A stretch of DNA of 64,000 nt from Larix kaempferi (taxonomy: Eukaryota > Streptophyta > Pinopsida > Pinales > Pinaceae), in contig BSBM01001444.1 in NCBI GenBank assembly GCA_027924585.1, positions 2,914,001-2,978,000 on the forward strand, in the 5' to 3' direction. Shown one piece after another: positions 47,540 through 58,694 of this stretch. The notes under the pieces were generated by a model. It saw nothing but the letters and a program-made list of their open reading frames with translations. It was not told the origin of the DNA and made no database searches. Position numbers and translations under genes: made by a program. Each line of letters begins with the position of its first letter. Positions within the stretch are counted from its first letter, which is position 1.

Positions 47540-48890
47540 TCAGTAGTTGTAAAGCCTAATTTTAAAAAAAAAATTCACACTTTTTTTTTTCAAAATTCAA
47601 CCAATCCAACAAATTTGGAACATAATTTTTCAGAAATTTTAATCATTGGCTTGTCCTAACCTACTTTGTCAAAATAATGGTTTCTCAAGTAAACGTCACC
47701 TTAAGACATTGCACTCTATTTAAGCGTCAAATTTCCGATCTTATAACTATTTTTAGATGTGATCATTCTTGAAGAGATTAGACATACTAGAAACAACTCA
47801 GAAAACTAAATTCCATTCAAAACAAGAGTTAATAACACTAACGAGAAGCCTATCCATGCAATTGGTCAAACCTTCAAAGTATTTCAGAGATGATGCAAAC
47901 GTATCCATCGAATGTTTCAGAGCTAATGATGAAAACGTTTCTCAATACCTCCATATAGCTGGCTAGGTTATTCAGGTTTCAAGTTAAATCTATGGCTAGA
48001 TTCCCTTTTTATGTATTTTGAAGCATGCTCAAGTTAAATTTATGGCTAGATTCCTCTTTTTTTTTTTAAGCGTGCTACTTAAAATGCAGATTCAACAAAC
48101 GACTATTCAAGATCACGGTCTAGAGAGAAGTAAACTGTGACCAGTAGAAGCTTGCACATTTATACATTGAATATCACATGCTGAAATGTTAGTTTTTCTA
48201 TTTCTAATAATTTCAATTATGCCTTGGATAGTGAATATGTTCGTTTGCATTATTAGCTATAATTTGATGAGACATTAGCTAGCTAGTAATTATCTCTTGC
48301 AGGTTGGTTATGTCCGCAATACTAGTATTTGCAATCTGAATAGTTGTGCTTGTTGTTGCTTTTAAATTTTTTCATTGTAAATTTAAAGTTCCATGATGAA
48401 TTTTCATAATTATTTCTTTCTGTGTTATGCAAATTTGATTTAAAGAATTTTTTATTTTTCAAAATTTTGAGTTTTTTTTTTTGCACATAAATTTTAATAG
48501 CAAAAACACAATATAGACATTGCCACTTAGTATCTCTTGTTTTGCAATAGCCACAAATTTATTTCATTAATGTTGGAATTGGATTCATTAATATTGGATT
48601 TGGAGGTGCTGTCATACTGCTGTACACATCTCGCCCTAGCAACACATGGATAAAAGGCGACCACTTGGAATTTCGTTGCAACTTGCAATGTTGTTGTCAG
48701 CTCAGAGACAACTAAATTTATGTGTGGGATAAAAGATGAGTTATGCCTGCCTTTTTTTAATTCTAAACACGAATATTATAGAATCATATGTCTCGTGTCA
48801 TGTTTATACTTACATTCCATAACTGTTCTTTTGCCCCAATACAACTGCACATAGTGATATTAGTTGGAAATGCCACTACACATGGATTAT
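47540..48890. other. Gene-free AT-rich stretch
   Basis: No further reductase exon was found. A frame at 47769-47966 is Lys/Thr-rich and unrecognised. Confidence 0.3.
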
Positions 48891-49018
48891 TGGTTCATAT
48901 TTATATCAATTCGGTTGATTTTACATTCAAGTTAAATTACAAAATATTATGAGATGGTTCATATTTATATCAATTCGATTGATTTTACATTCAAGTTAAA
49001 TTACAAAATATTATGAGA
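48891..49018. repeat. 64-bp tandem duplication
   Basis: tggttcatatttatatcaat begins at 48891 and 48955; the units are nearly identical (one g/a change noted). Confidence 0.93.
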
Positions 49019-49366
49019 AATCATAGGATACTGATTTTATAAGTGCAAAGTTTAAATATTTTATTTTAATATAAAATGAAAATGATATTTCAAATTAAAA
49101 TAATATATTGTGTGGGGAATATATGAAATAGATAGTTATGTCAAATAAGAAAATTAATTGTGAATATAAAAAGAGGAGTTCAAACTGTTATGATTTTATC
49201 ATCTTTCTTGTTTTAAATTGCATAAACTTAATATATAACCAATAAAACAAAGTAAAAAATTCCTTTTTAATATGTAAGCATGAGATGAATAAGAAGATGA
49301 GTTTCTACTATTATAATTTCATGTACAAGATAAACAAAACATATTTCCTATTTTAATTTGCATAAA

Positions 49367-49504
49367 CCTAGATCTAACCCATAAAACAAAGTAAAAAATT
49401 CTTTTATATCTAATTGCAAGATTTAGTGAGATTACCCTAGAACTAACCCATAAAATAAATTAAAAAATTCTTTTATATCTACTTGCAAGATTCAGTGAGA
49501 TTAA
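49367..49504. repeat. 69-bp tandem duplication
   Basis: cctagatctaaccc at 49367 and cctagaactaaccc at 49436 start the units, each ending in ttagtgagatta or ttcagtgagatta. A weaker third copy (ataaaacaaagtaaaaaatt) lies near 49240. Confidence 0.85.
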
Positions 49505-50320
49505 AGCATGTAAAATGACATTAAATCAACACAAGTAAATGAGGAAAAAAATAGATTCTATCAATAAAAAAGAAATTACATATAAGAAATCTATATACCT
49601 TTGTGATGATAATCTTTCTTCTCCTTGTTGTTTGCTCCTCTTCAAGTCTCTCTTGTGTTCAATGGTATTCAATATTTCCAAACAATCATATTCTTTGTAA
49701 TCAACCATAAGCAAATTGGGCCTTTGAAAGCAAGGGTGCAAATAGAGATACCTTTGAATGAAAATAGGAGAATCAAACTAGTGTAAGTTTAGTACTATCC
49801 AACACTACTACAACATAAGTAATTTTACTCATTGTAGGAAAAATGTGATGAAATGACATATGTATTCAGTTATGCATTAAACACAATTTTACAATGCAAA
49901 AGTGTTGTTGCAATTTCCTTGTTTGGAGTTAGTGGAGACTTCATACTTGAATATTGTGGAAACAATTTTGGTTTACTAGAAATTTCGTAGGTTACCCATT
50001 GAGTGACAGGCATTTGTGACAAAAAAAAAGAATATTCCACTTCTTTTAGATTTCCTTGAATCTTTTGTTCCAATTTATATAGTTTAATATGATTAATATA
50101 ATTTTTTATTGGGAGGGAGGGTTTGGGATTTATTAGGAGATTGGTATTTTCAAGAAGGGTTTTGGATATGGAAAAATATTATAGATATTTGGGTTTCGAT
50201 GCTACATTTTGTGAATTTAAGAGAAAATTTTTCCCTGGATAGGTTTCATTAATAAAGAATTAAAATAAATTAAACAAGAAATAAAAAACAATGCAAGGGT
50301 TTAGGGAATTGGGCTTATTT
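49505..50320. other. Gene-free stretch
   Basis: Only short AT-rich frames. Nothing recognised. Confidence 0.35.
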
Positions 50321-50324
50321 ATGT

Positions 50325-51025
50325 CTCCTCTTTTGATTATCTTTCTTCCTCTTCTTCAATTTCCAAGTCATCCTTCATCTTCCTCTCTTTCCCCAATTTT
50401 GCATTCCAGTTTCTCTTTCTCTTCTCCTTCTCCTAGTCTTGTTTTCCACCTCCTCCTTCCACCTCATTTTCTCTCTTCCTTCCTCTTCCTCCTCCTTCCT
50501 TCTTCTCATCTTCCTCTTCCTCTCCCCTTTTCTCTTCCTTCCTCCTCCTCCTCTTCTTTTTCCCTCTTCCTCACCTCCTTACCCCCTCTTCCTCCCCTCC
50601 TCCCCCAACCTTCCTCTTCCTCTTCCTCTTCTCTCCTCCCCCACCCTTCCTCTTCCTCTTTTTCCTGAAATACTCCTTCCTAATTTTTTTTCTTCCAAAT
50701 CCTCTTTATCTCCTCATCATCATTCCTTATTTTTTATTTTCATTTCTTATCATCATCATCATCTTCTTCTCTTGTTTTTCAACTCTATATTATTCTTTTA
50801 TTATTCAATCTCCACCTCTTCCTTTTCTTCCCCTCCTTCACCCTCTTCCTCTTCTTCTTCCCCCACTCCTCTCTCTTCTTATTTTATTCCCCTTCTCCAT
50901 CCTTCTTCTTCTCTTCATTCTTCCTTTTCCTTTCTCCTCTCTTCCATACTATCATACCTCTCCCTCATTCTTTTCTCTTCTCGTATCTCCCCATTTTCCC
51001 TCTTCCTTTATGTCCCCTCATTTCC
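50325..51025. repeat. Polypyrimidine (TTCCTC)n-like low-complexity tract
   Basis: About 700 bp of nearly pure C and T on +, built from ttcctc, cttcc and tcatc words, with an (atc)n run near 50748. Two long overlapping open frames (50291-50668 and 50439-51029) are Ser/Pro/Leu/Phe-only products of the composition and are not genes. Confidence 0.95.
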
Positions 51026-51459
51026 TTGAGACTGGCAGAATACCCAATGCTATATTTTTGCACATAGAAGAGTTAAGTTTTGAATAAAATAATGTTAGTG
51101 AATATTCTATCTAGAATTTATCTATGTGTATGGTGCAATGTATTTTTTTGGTTATTGCATTTATATTCTAAATGTTTTGTACTAAGTCTCTAATTATGTT
51201 ATAATCGTGTATTTACCTTGTCCTTTTATCCTTTCATAACATTTAAAATATTAGTTTAGGTGGATCATAATATAAAGTTCATAATGATGTTTATGAGACA
51301 AATGTTGTGGAAACCTAAAAAGTGAAAAAACAAGTAGAAATCAATGATAAAACAATAAAAGTAGTCAATGATATGATATTTGATTATATATTTTGTTTAT
51401 GCATAAGAATCAAATCATTATGGATGGAAAACCCTCATATCTCTGACGAAGTCAATCCA

Positions 51460-51725
51460 CTACTACAACTAGAGGTAACTTTTATCTTTGTCAAAAAAAT
51501 AATTTGCGTATGTTTATTATCATCAAATTCAAGGAAAAATCATGCTTATAATTTATGATTTTACTTATTTTAAGTATTTAATAGAAAATCATCTACTGCA
51601 ACTAGAAATAACTTTTATCTTGTCAAAAAACAATTCATTATTTTCTTTGTTTATTGTCAAATTCAAGAAAAATCATGCGTGTAATTTAGGATTTTACTTA
51701 TTTTAAGTATTCAATAGAAATAACC
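51460..51725. repeat. 133-bp tandem duplication, diverged
   Basis: ctactacaactag at 51460 and ctactgcaactag at 51593 begin units that share aataacttttatc, attcaag.aaaaatcatgc and ttttacttattttaagtatt. Confidence 0.85.
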
Positions 51726-53610
51726 GATGGGTGATTATGTACTAGTTCCTTATTGGCAAAATGAATTATACTTCACTTTTATGGAAATAAAGTGTCAGGA
51801 GCATGGGCGTGAGTGAAGTGATTAAGAACTAAAAGATGCCCAAAAGAGAAATTATGTAAAGATGGTAAAGGACTTGCATTTGTAGTCTCTTAAACCTTTC
51901 AAATGGTTTTTGTTGTGAAGATGTGAGCTCCAAGGGATGCCTCAACATCTATTGTGATGAAGAAAACATTGAGGGTAGCTTTGAACTCCTTGAAAATACC
52001 ATCTCAACCCAACAAGTTGCCCTATTTTTTGTTGACAATAGAAATACATGATATCTTCCTCCACTTTGTTGTGAACACCTATCCCCCTTTCTATGAATGT
52101 AGGGTGTAAGATCTCTTCAAGTATTGGATTTCATTGTCTATCTTAAATCAAACTATATATATTAATCAAAGTGGTGGTGCTCAATGGTAGATTAGTGGTT
52201 CCTATCCCTCAATTGCCCAGGGTCCAAATAATTAATTAAGAATTGGAACCATAATCATAGTGGACAAATGTATGTAGTGGATCTATCTCCCATGGTCTAT
52301 TTTTCCAATTCGATGGCCTCTAGTTGAAGCCAAAAGATTTCACCAATGGATATCAATGACAGGGAAACAAAAAATAAATCTTAAATCCTTTAGCTATTAA
52401 TGTAGAATTTTTTGTTCATTATTAAATTTGATCTCACAAAAGATGGACACTGGATCCTCAACTCCAACCCCTAGTTTTGGGACAAGGCATGGCTCTGCAT
52501 CAATCCATGGACCCCCAACCTTTAATCTAGCATCATACTCTCTTTACTCCATGGAACTCCAACCTTTAATCTAGCATCATACTCTCTTTAAACCACTCAT
52601 GTAAAAGTAAGAGCTCCTGGCATCCCACTACACTTCTAGTGTTTTGATTCATTGCAAGGGATAGGAAATGAATTAGGAAGTTTTCATTTTAGGAGTAAAT
52701 AAATGTAGTGAAGGTATATGAGGCATTGACATGGTATAAAAGAATTTCTAGTTCAGATTTAATTAGTAAGTGAGATGGTTTCTCTATGATAAAATTATAG
52801 GGGCATTAATTTCTCTCAAACAAATTGAGACAACGAATACATAGCGAGCTTTTGAATGTTTGGAGCTTTATACCCATGCATCCTCCACCATCCAATGTGG
52901 TTTGCTTGAGTTACACTTTTACTAGTTTGCTTTGGCATGGGCCGTGTCACTTTCAACACTAGTAGTGGCAAGACAATTGATGATCATTTGGTTTTCCTAT
53001 AGGAGCTACTTGTTGTATCACTCCAATGCGCTTGCGTCAATGATAGAGTAGAGGTGGATTGTGAAACCACAAATAATAACTCTTGTAAATTTGTGCAATT
53101 TCACTTGTGGAATGTTGTGCATTAGTCTTAAGTGTCCCTAGCAACAACGACTGCTAGTAAGCCTTAACGTGTATATGTACTTAGGTGCTAGTAAGTCTCG
53201 ATGACAAACAATAATTTTGTGTTTTATGAATAGCATCAGCCACAAAACTCTTCTTATCACAATGAAAACATGTGACCATGACATCCCTTAAACCACAAAA
53301 GAAACATGTGCAAAATAAAATGTAACATTAAGAGTCTATATAGAGGCAACCAACAACAATGTAGCCATTTACATCTAGCGGTATGGATGAATATGAGTTT
53401 TATTTGAGTCATGGCTGTTGAAATGAGCAATTAAATTAAAATTTATTTTGAATAGCATGTTGTTGATAGGAATTCTATGTAAGTTCATGACATGGCTCCT
53501 AAATTATGAAGAGAAGCTCATATCAAAATAGAAAACCATTTGCCAAAATAATTTGCTCATATCAAAATTGCAACAACACCTGGTAATGGCAATATCGGGG
53601 ACATTGCCAC
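51726..53610. other. Gene-free stretch with a 44-bp duplication
   Basis: The only structure seen is 52505-52591, where ccatgga followed by ccaacctttaatctagcat is repeated with period 44. No gene recognised. Confidence 0.4.
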
Positions 53611-53623
53611 CATGTGGCTCTTG

Positions 53624-54330
53624 TTTTTTATATCAAAATATGTATCGTTTGATATTTTTATGTTTTTTTTCTAAAATTGTATTCAATGAATTTGATGCAT
53701 GTACCATAATTATTAATAAATCAAATAAAAAAATAGGAGTCCATCAATATATTTCCAATCCCGAAGCCCGATCGATCCTTGTGCGGGCGACGCGGTGGTT
53801 GGCACTGCCCGATCGATCCTTGTGCGGGCGACGCGGTGGTTGGCACTAGCAGCTCTCCATACGACCTTGGAAAATTCTGGCGGAAGGACAAACCCTCCCT
53901 TGCCGAGTCCCGACGACACACTTCAACTCACGGCATGTAAACTGCCACGCGGCCATTCAAAAGGGAGTGGCACGACGATGGAGTACTTATTATTACCAGC
54001 TCTCCCGTGTCTCGCACACAATCTTCATTTTCTGCTTCTGCTTTTCACTTACAGACTAGAAGGACGAAGAAGACCAGTTGGTTGGTTGCTCTTTACCCAC
54101 AGACTAACAAGAGGGAAGGAAGGCCAGTGAGTGAAGCAGTAAATCACTTCGTTTACTCGCAGTCTGGCACGATGGAAGAAGCTGCTCGGTTTCCCAGGCG
54201 ACTTTAACAGGCGTCCAGTTTGGCCTTGCATCGTCCAGAGAAATTGTAAGTGAATGCACGAAATAGAGAAGAGTAGAGTAATGGGAACTCGAAATTGTAA
54301 GCGAATGCACGAAATTCTGAGTCAAATAAT
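53624..54330. repeat. Segmental duplicate, copy A, right part
   Basis: Matches 62121-62845 of copy B in order. Its first 39 bp (53624-53662) repeat 43570-43608, so the 10-kb insert is bounded by this duplication. A 41-bp tandem duplication (gcccgatcgatccttg at 53766 and 53807) is unique to copy A. The right end carries the small exon described next. Identity with copy B stops at about 54330. Confidence 0.92.
54172..54245 (+). pseudogene. First-exon-like piece, RNA polymerase IV/V largest-subunit type (copy A)
   Basis: The ATG in a good context (ggcacgatggaag) opens a frame MEEAARFP; one base out of frame the exon goes on as ATLTGVQFGLASSREI and ends at a GTAAGT donor (54246). The motif '(T/I)LTGIxFGLAxxxEI' opens the largest subunits of plant RNA polymerases IV and V (NRPD1, NRPE1), where it sits a few residues after the start. 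The one-base frame conflict is the same in copy B, so it predates the duplication or reflects a different start. No further subunit exons follow. Identification rests on a short motif. Confidence 0.35.
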
Positions 54331-55270
54331 CTATTTTAACTCTGTTGAAACTCATTTTCATGCCAATTCAGTTGGAAACCACCCTTGAACTCTCAATGTT
54401 AAGAATGTGTGTATGTAATTCAAGTTAAACAAAATATAGCACTTGTTTTTTCATTTTTTGGTTGGTGGTACTCTTTTTAACCAGTTATCAGCCTTAACAA
54501 CTCTCTCATTCTTGGTAATGAGCAACGTTAATTTTCTTGTTCTGAGCATTGAAGATTCTCGACAAAACCTGAGGTGGGGTTGGCTGGGGTGGGGTGGGGT
54601 GGGATGATGAAGGTTTAATAAACTTGTTTGATCAATTCACGAACTAAACTGTTTTCCTGGAAAGTTTACACCCAAAGACTAAATAATTGACATTGTACGG
54701 GAAAGGGCTCTTTTGTTGAAAGACAGAAACCAGGCACGATCCAGGGTCATTTCCCCAAAGTAGCAACATGCATACATTTTAACAGTGGACCAGAGAATTG
54801 CCAATTCCACAGTAACTCTAAAAATCAGGGTTGTTGTAACTTCTCTGAAGTTTCCTAGAAATTTAAAATTTTGTACATCGTCTTCATCTTTTAGGTTATT
54901 GCAATGACCAGCCTTGCTTGTCGCATCACTAATGTGAAGGATGGTGTCGTCATCGTCGCAGATAGTTTAGACTACAATACGCTTTTTTTTCCATAAAGGC
55001 AGTGAATTCCGATAGCTAGTATTAAGTTCTAATTTCACCATAAGATGTTTATAGTTATTTAATCAGAAAGGTTTAACGCGCATGAGAGTATTACTTAATT
55101 GGAAGGCATGTTTTAAAATATAAAGGATGGTGCCGCCATTGTCGCAGATAGTTTAGACTACAATACGCGTTTTCTTTCATAAAGACAGCGAAATCCAATA
55201 GTTAGTTAGTAGTAAGTTCAAATAGTATATTCCTAGTTATGTTTACCTGTGGATTGATTATTGTCTTTCT
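54331..55270. repeat. Intergenic DNA with a diverged 95-bp direct repeat
   Basis: 54937-55031 recurs at 55123-55220; both contain gcagatagtttagactacaa followed by tacgc. A G-rich patch (ggggtggggtggggtggg) lies at about 54583-54602. Nothing codes with confidence. Confidence 0.75.
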
Positions 55271-55274
55271 GCAG

Positions 55275-55821
55275 ATCTGGGCAATGGCTATTGGCAAGAA
55301 TACAGAAATGCTGGCAACTGGTGGCAGTGATTCTCTTGTCAATTTGTGGCATGATTGCACTGCTATAGACGAGGAGGAGGCTCTGCTCAAAGAGGTATGC
55401 TGGGTGATTATCAGTTTGAAATTTAAGAATGCTAATATGCAATTTGTAAGTATCAGAATTGTAGCAGTGATTTTGATGACGGTGAATTTGTCCTACTTGT
55501 GTGGTTTCTCAGAGTTGTCTTTTCTGAAGAAAGACATTGATTCTTGTTATTTTGTTGTAGCCTTAGTCTAATATGCAATCCTTAACTTATTTGTCTGGTA
55601 CATTTTTGTTAAAAGTATACTTCTTGATATATGCTTCTCTGGTTCAGGAGGAAGCAGCATTGAAAGACCAGGAACTAGTAAATGCTCTTGCAGATACTGA
55701 CTATGTGAAAGCAATTCAACTTGCATTTGAATTAAGAAGACCTTATAAGCTCCTTAATGTCTTTACTGAACTGTATGCAGAGAATGTGATCTCTGTGAAT
55801 GAGATGCTTGCTCCTAGATGA
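55275..55821 (+). pseudogene. UTP13 / TORMOZ-like WD40 protein, C-terminal fragment
   Basis: Exon one (55275-55394) follows an acceptor and reads IWAMAIGKNTEMLATGGSDS, LVNLWHD, then an acidic end and GTATGC. Exon two (from 55648, acceptor ttcag) reads EEAALKDQELVNAL, DYVKAIQLAFELRRPYKLL, NVFTELYAE and stops at TGA 55819-55821. This is the last WD40 blade and the start of the Utp13 C-terminal domain of the U3 snoRNP (small-subunit processome) protein, called TORMOZ in Arabidopsis, needed for 18S rRNA maturation. The intron is phase 0 and both splice sites are good. The natural protein continues well past this stop, and the other WD40 exons are absent, so it is a fragment and probably dead. Confidence 0.8.
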
Positions 55822-55990
55822 AAGATTGTAAGGTTTCGACCTTTTTAATCCACTAAGAATTCCATGCAATTTTATAGACCCAATGGAAATAATCTATGAT
55901 ATTTTTAACTATGAAAAGGTTTTATACACCTATGCATCACATTGACTAGTTTCATGGAACCATGTTGACCTTCATAGTGGAAATGATACC

Positions 55991-58694
55991 ATGAATTCGG
56001 GCCTTACTGCGCTGAAGAGTCATAGCATCTTTCCACAAGCATATTGGTATTGGATAGGAGCTGGTGCTTTGTTGGGGTTTCCATTACTCTTCAATATGCT
56101 TCTTAACTTGGGCTCTTGCATATCTAAATCGTGAGTTGTTTCACTACACACGGTACCTGCAATTCTCTTTTTGTTCATATTTATTTTACCAAATATTTTC
56201 CCATATGAAATGATATGGGATTTGTTTGTGTGTAGCTCTTGGGAAATCTCAAGCTGTCATTTCTCAGGAAGTTTTTAAGTAAATGCAAACCCAACAAAAT
56301 GGTACAGAGCAAGGGCTCAATACAAGAGCATCAAGCTCAAGAAAGGGATCTTTCTCACGTTCCATGTCTTCTGCAGATGCAAATAATTCTTGTAAGAAAG
56401 CTATTAACCATCTCTTGCTCAGATTTTTTTGAATAAATTAAAATTTAAAGAGTTTAGATAGAAAATGAATTCCATGTTTCTTAGTTCTATAACAAATTCT
56501 TCATTGTTTGGTTATGCAGCTAAAATGCAGATCAAACAAATGAGCAGCCAATCAACTAATCTAGCAGGCGATAATGGGCTGGCTTTGGAGACTGCAACAG
56601 GTGTTGCTCCAAAGCGAGGAATGATTCTTCCATTTCGGCTACTAGCCATGTCTTTTGAAGATGTCAAACACTTTGTTGACATGCCTCCCCTGTATGGAAC
56701 TTGAGCCATGAGACTAGTCTATCATGTGATCCAGCTATTGCCAATTTTTAGGAATTCTCTTGCTTGAAAGGTTTGGCTGACTAATCCTGGATTCATCTAC
56801 AGGAAATGAGGGAATAAGGAGTTACTGAAGATAGACTTCGAATGCTCTGAGATGTTACAGGTGCATCCAGACCTGGTGTTCTTACAGCATTGATGGGGGT
56901 CAGCGGTGCAGGGAAGACAACTCTCATGGATGTCTTAACTGGAAGGAAGACTGGAGGATATATCGAGAGTGATATATAGATCTCTGGATTTCCCAAAAAG
57001 CAAGAAACCTTTGCTCAGATTTTTGGTTACTGTGAGCGGAATGATATACATTCTCCACAGGTCATTATTCGGGAATCAGTGTTATATTCAGCATTTCTCC
57101 ATCTTCCAAAGGATGTTGACAAAGAAACCAAAGTTGTATGTCTACAAAACTAATCAATTTTTCTTATTTGACATGGTGCCAAATTGTCATTTTACTGACC
57201 TGCAAAAGATTCAATTTACAGTCCTTTTTTGATGACGTCAAAGGACTTGTGGAATTAGACAATTTAAGGGATGCATTGGTAGCCTACCTAGTGTGACTGG
57301 ATTGTTAACTGAACAAAGGAAAAGGCTAACAATAGCTGTGCAGCTTGTTTCATATCCTTCTATAATTTTCATGGATGATCCCACTTCTAGTTTGGATGCC
57401 AGAGCAGCTGCGATTGTTATGCGAACTGTTCATAATACAGTATATACTGGAAGGACTGTTGTCTGTAACATTCATCAGCCTAGCATTGACATCTTTGAAG
57501 CCTTTGATGAGGTAAACCAAGGTCTAGATTCTAAGATAACTTATATTGTTTCTTTCAGAGTGGTGTTGATTTATGACTGACCTTCCATAATGGGTTCAAC
57601 TATTGTTGATGAAAAGAGGAGGGCAAGTCATTTACTTCGGACCACTGGGCCGGAATTCTCATAAGATTTTTGAATACTTTGAGGTAACCACTTGGAAAAG
57701 TCCTGCAGTCATTACAAAAGGATCATTTTGAACAGAGCACTGCTAATTTATTGCCTAAATGTGAGTTAATTTTCTTACTTTCATCGCGACAAATTGCAGG
57801 CTATTCCCAGAGTCCCAAATATCAAAGATAAATACAACCTAGCTACATGGATGTTGGAAGTTAGCTCTGTTGATTTCAAACATCATTTGGGGATAGACAT
57901 TGCAGAGCATTACAAAAACTCTTCCCTCCACAAGTAAGCATTAAAGTCATCCATGTTTTATCACTAGAATCTTTTTGCTTATAATAGCTATCATTACAAC
58001 AAGTCTACAAGATACAAAGATATCAACTTCAAACTCACATCCTAACATTTCATCCCTTTCCTTGCAAATAAAGGCGGAACAGAGACTTGGTTAAAGAGAT
58101 CAAAACTTCTTCTCCGGGAGCAAAGGATCTATACTTTGCTACCTAGTAGTCACAATCTTTCTTCGGATAGTTCAAGACTTCAAGTCCTGTTTGTGGAAGC
58201 AGTGGTGGAGTTACTAGTGAAGTCCAGATTGTAATGTTGTTCAATACTTCTTCACATTAGTCTGTTCTCTACTCTTTGTAACAATCTTTTGGAAAGTCAG
58301 CACAAAAAGGTATGTACTTCAGATTTAACTTTGTAAGACAGAATACTGCCCAAAACATTAAGTTGCTTGGATAGGAAAATCACCAAAATGTTTGATGCTC
58401 TCATTTTGTATGGTATAAACTCTTCTCAGACACTAAGAAATAGATTAACTGCATATCAGGGACAACATCAATGATCTCTTTATCGTTGTGGGGACGGTTT
58501 AACAGTACGTAGATATTACTACCCCAATAGACATAATGGGTGTCGGATCAAAACCACTGAATAAATTTGAGGACTACTTCGGATACAAGCATGATTTCTT
58601 GGGTGTAGTCGGAGTTGTCCTAGTGGGGTTTTATGTTTCCTTTGCAGTTGTGTTTTCTTTCTGTATCAAGGTATTGAACTTCCAACAAAGGTGA
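55991..58694 (+). pseudogene. PDR-type ABCG transporter, second half, heavily mutated
   Basis: The pieces follow the order of a plant pleiotropic drug resistance (full-size ABCG) pump. End of the first membrane domain: IFPQAYWYWIGAGALLGF (from 55991). Linker: GKSQAVISQEVFK, TAA, then RKGSFSRSMSSADANNS, PKRGMILPF and the next exon EMRE. Second nucleotide-binding domain: [20 protein letters not shown] (Walker A GVSGAGKT at 56896-56919, intact), [22 protein letters not shown] (signature region), [16 protein letters not shown] (Walker B Glu is Asp, and DPTSG is DPTSS), [15 protein letters not shown]. Then [28 protein letters not shown] and, at 58544, the C-terminus YFGYKHDFLGVVGVVLVGFY ending FQQR-stop. 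Stops at 56815, 56848 and 56977, several frameshifts, and loss of most of the second membrane domain (58320-58540) make it nonfunctional. It begins about 170 bp after the UTP13 fragment. Confidence 0.93.

Noticed and set aside
50291-51029. Long Ser/Pro/Leu-rich proteins (125 and 196 codons)
   Set aside because: Artefact of the polypyrimidine tract; no stop codons can be made from C and T only.
52180-52240. Second tRNA-like sequence (gctcaatggtaga)
   Set aside because: Only the A-box-like word is present; no cloverleaf or B box follows.
43609-53623. Helitron
   Set aside because: The insert begins with TC and has a hairpin near its right end, but lacks a CTRR terminus and is flanked by a 39-bp duplication, which Helitrons do not make.
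55991-58694. Functional ABCG transporter
   Set aside because: Multiple in-frame stops, frameshifts, a changed Walker B and loss of most of the second membrane domain.
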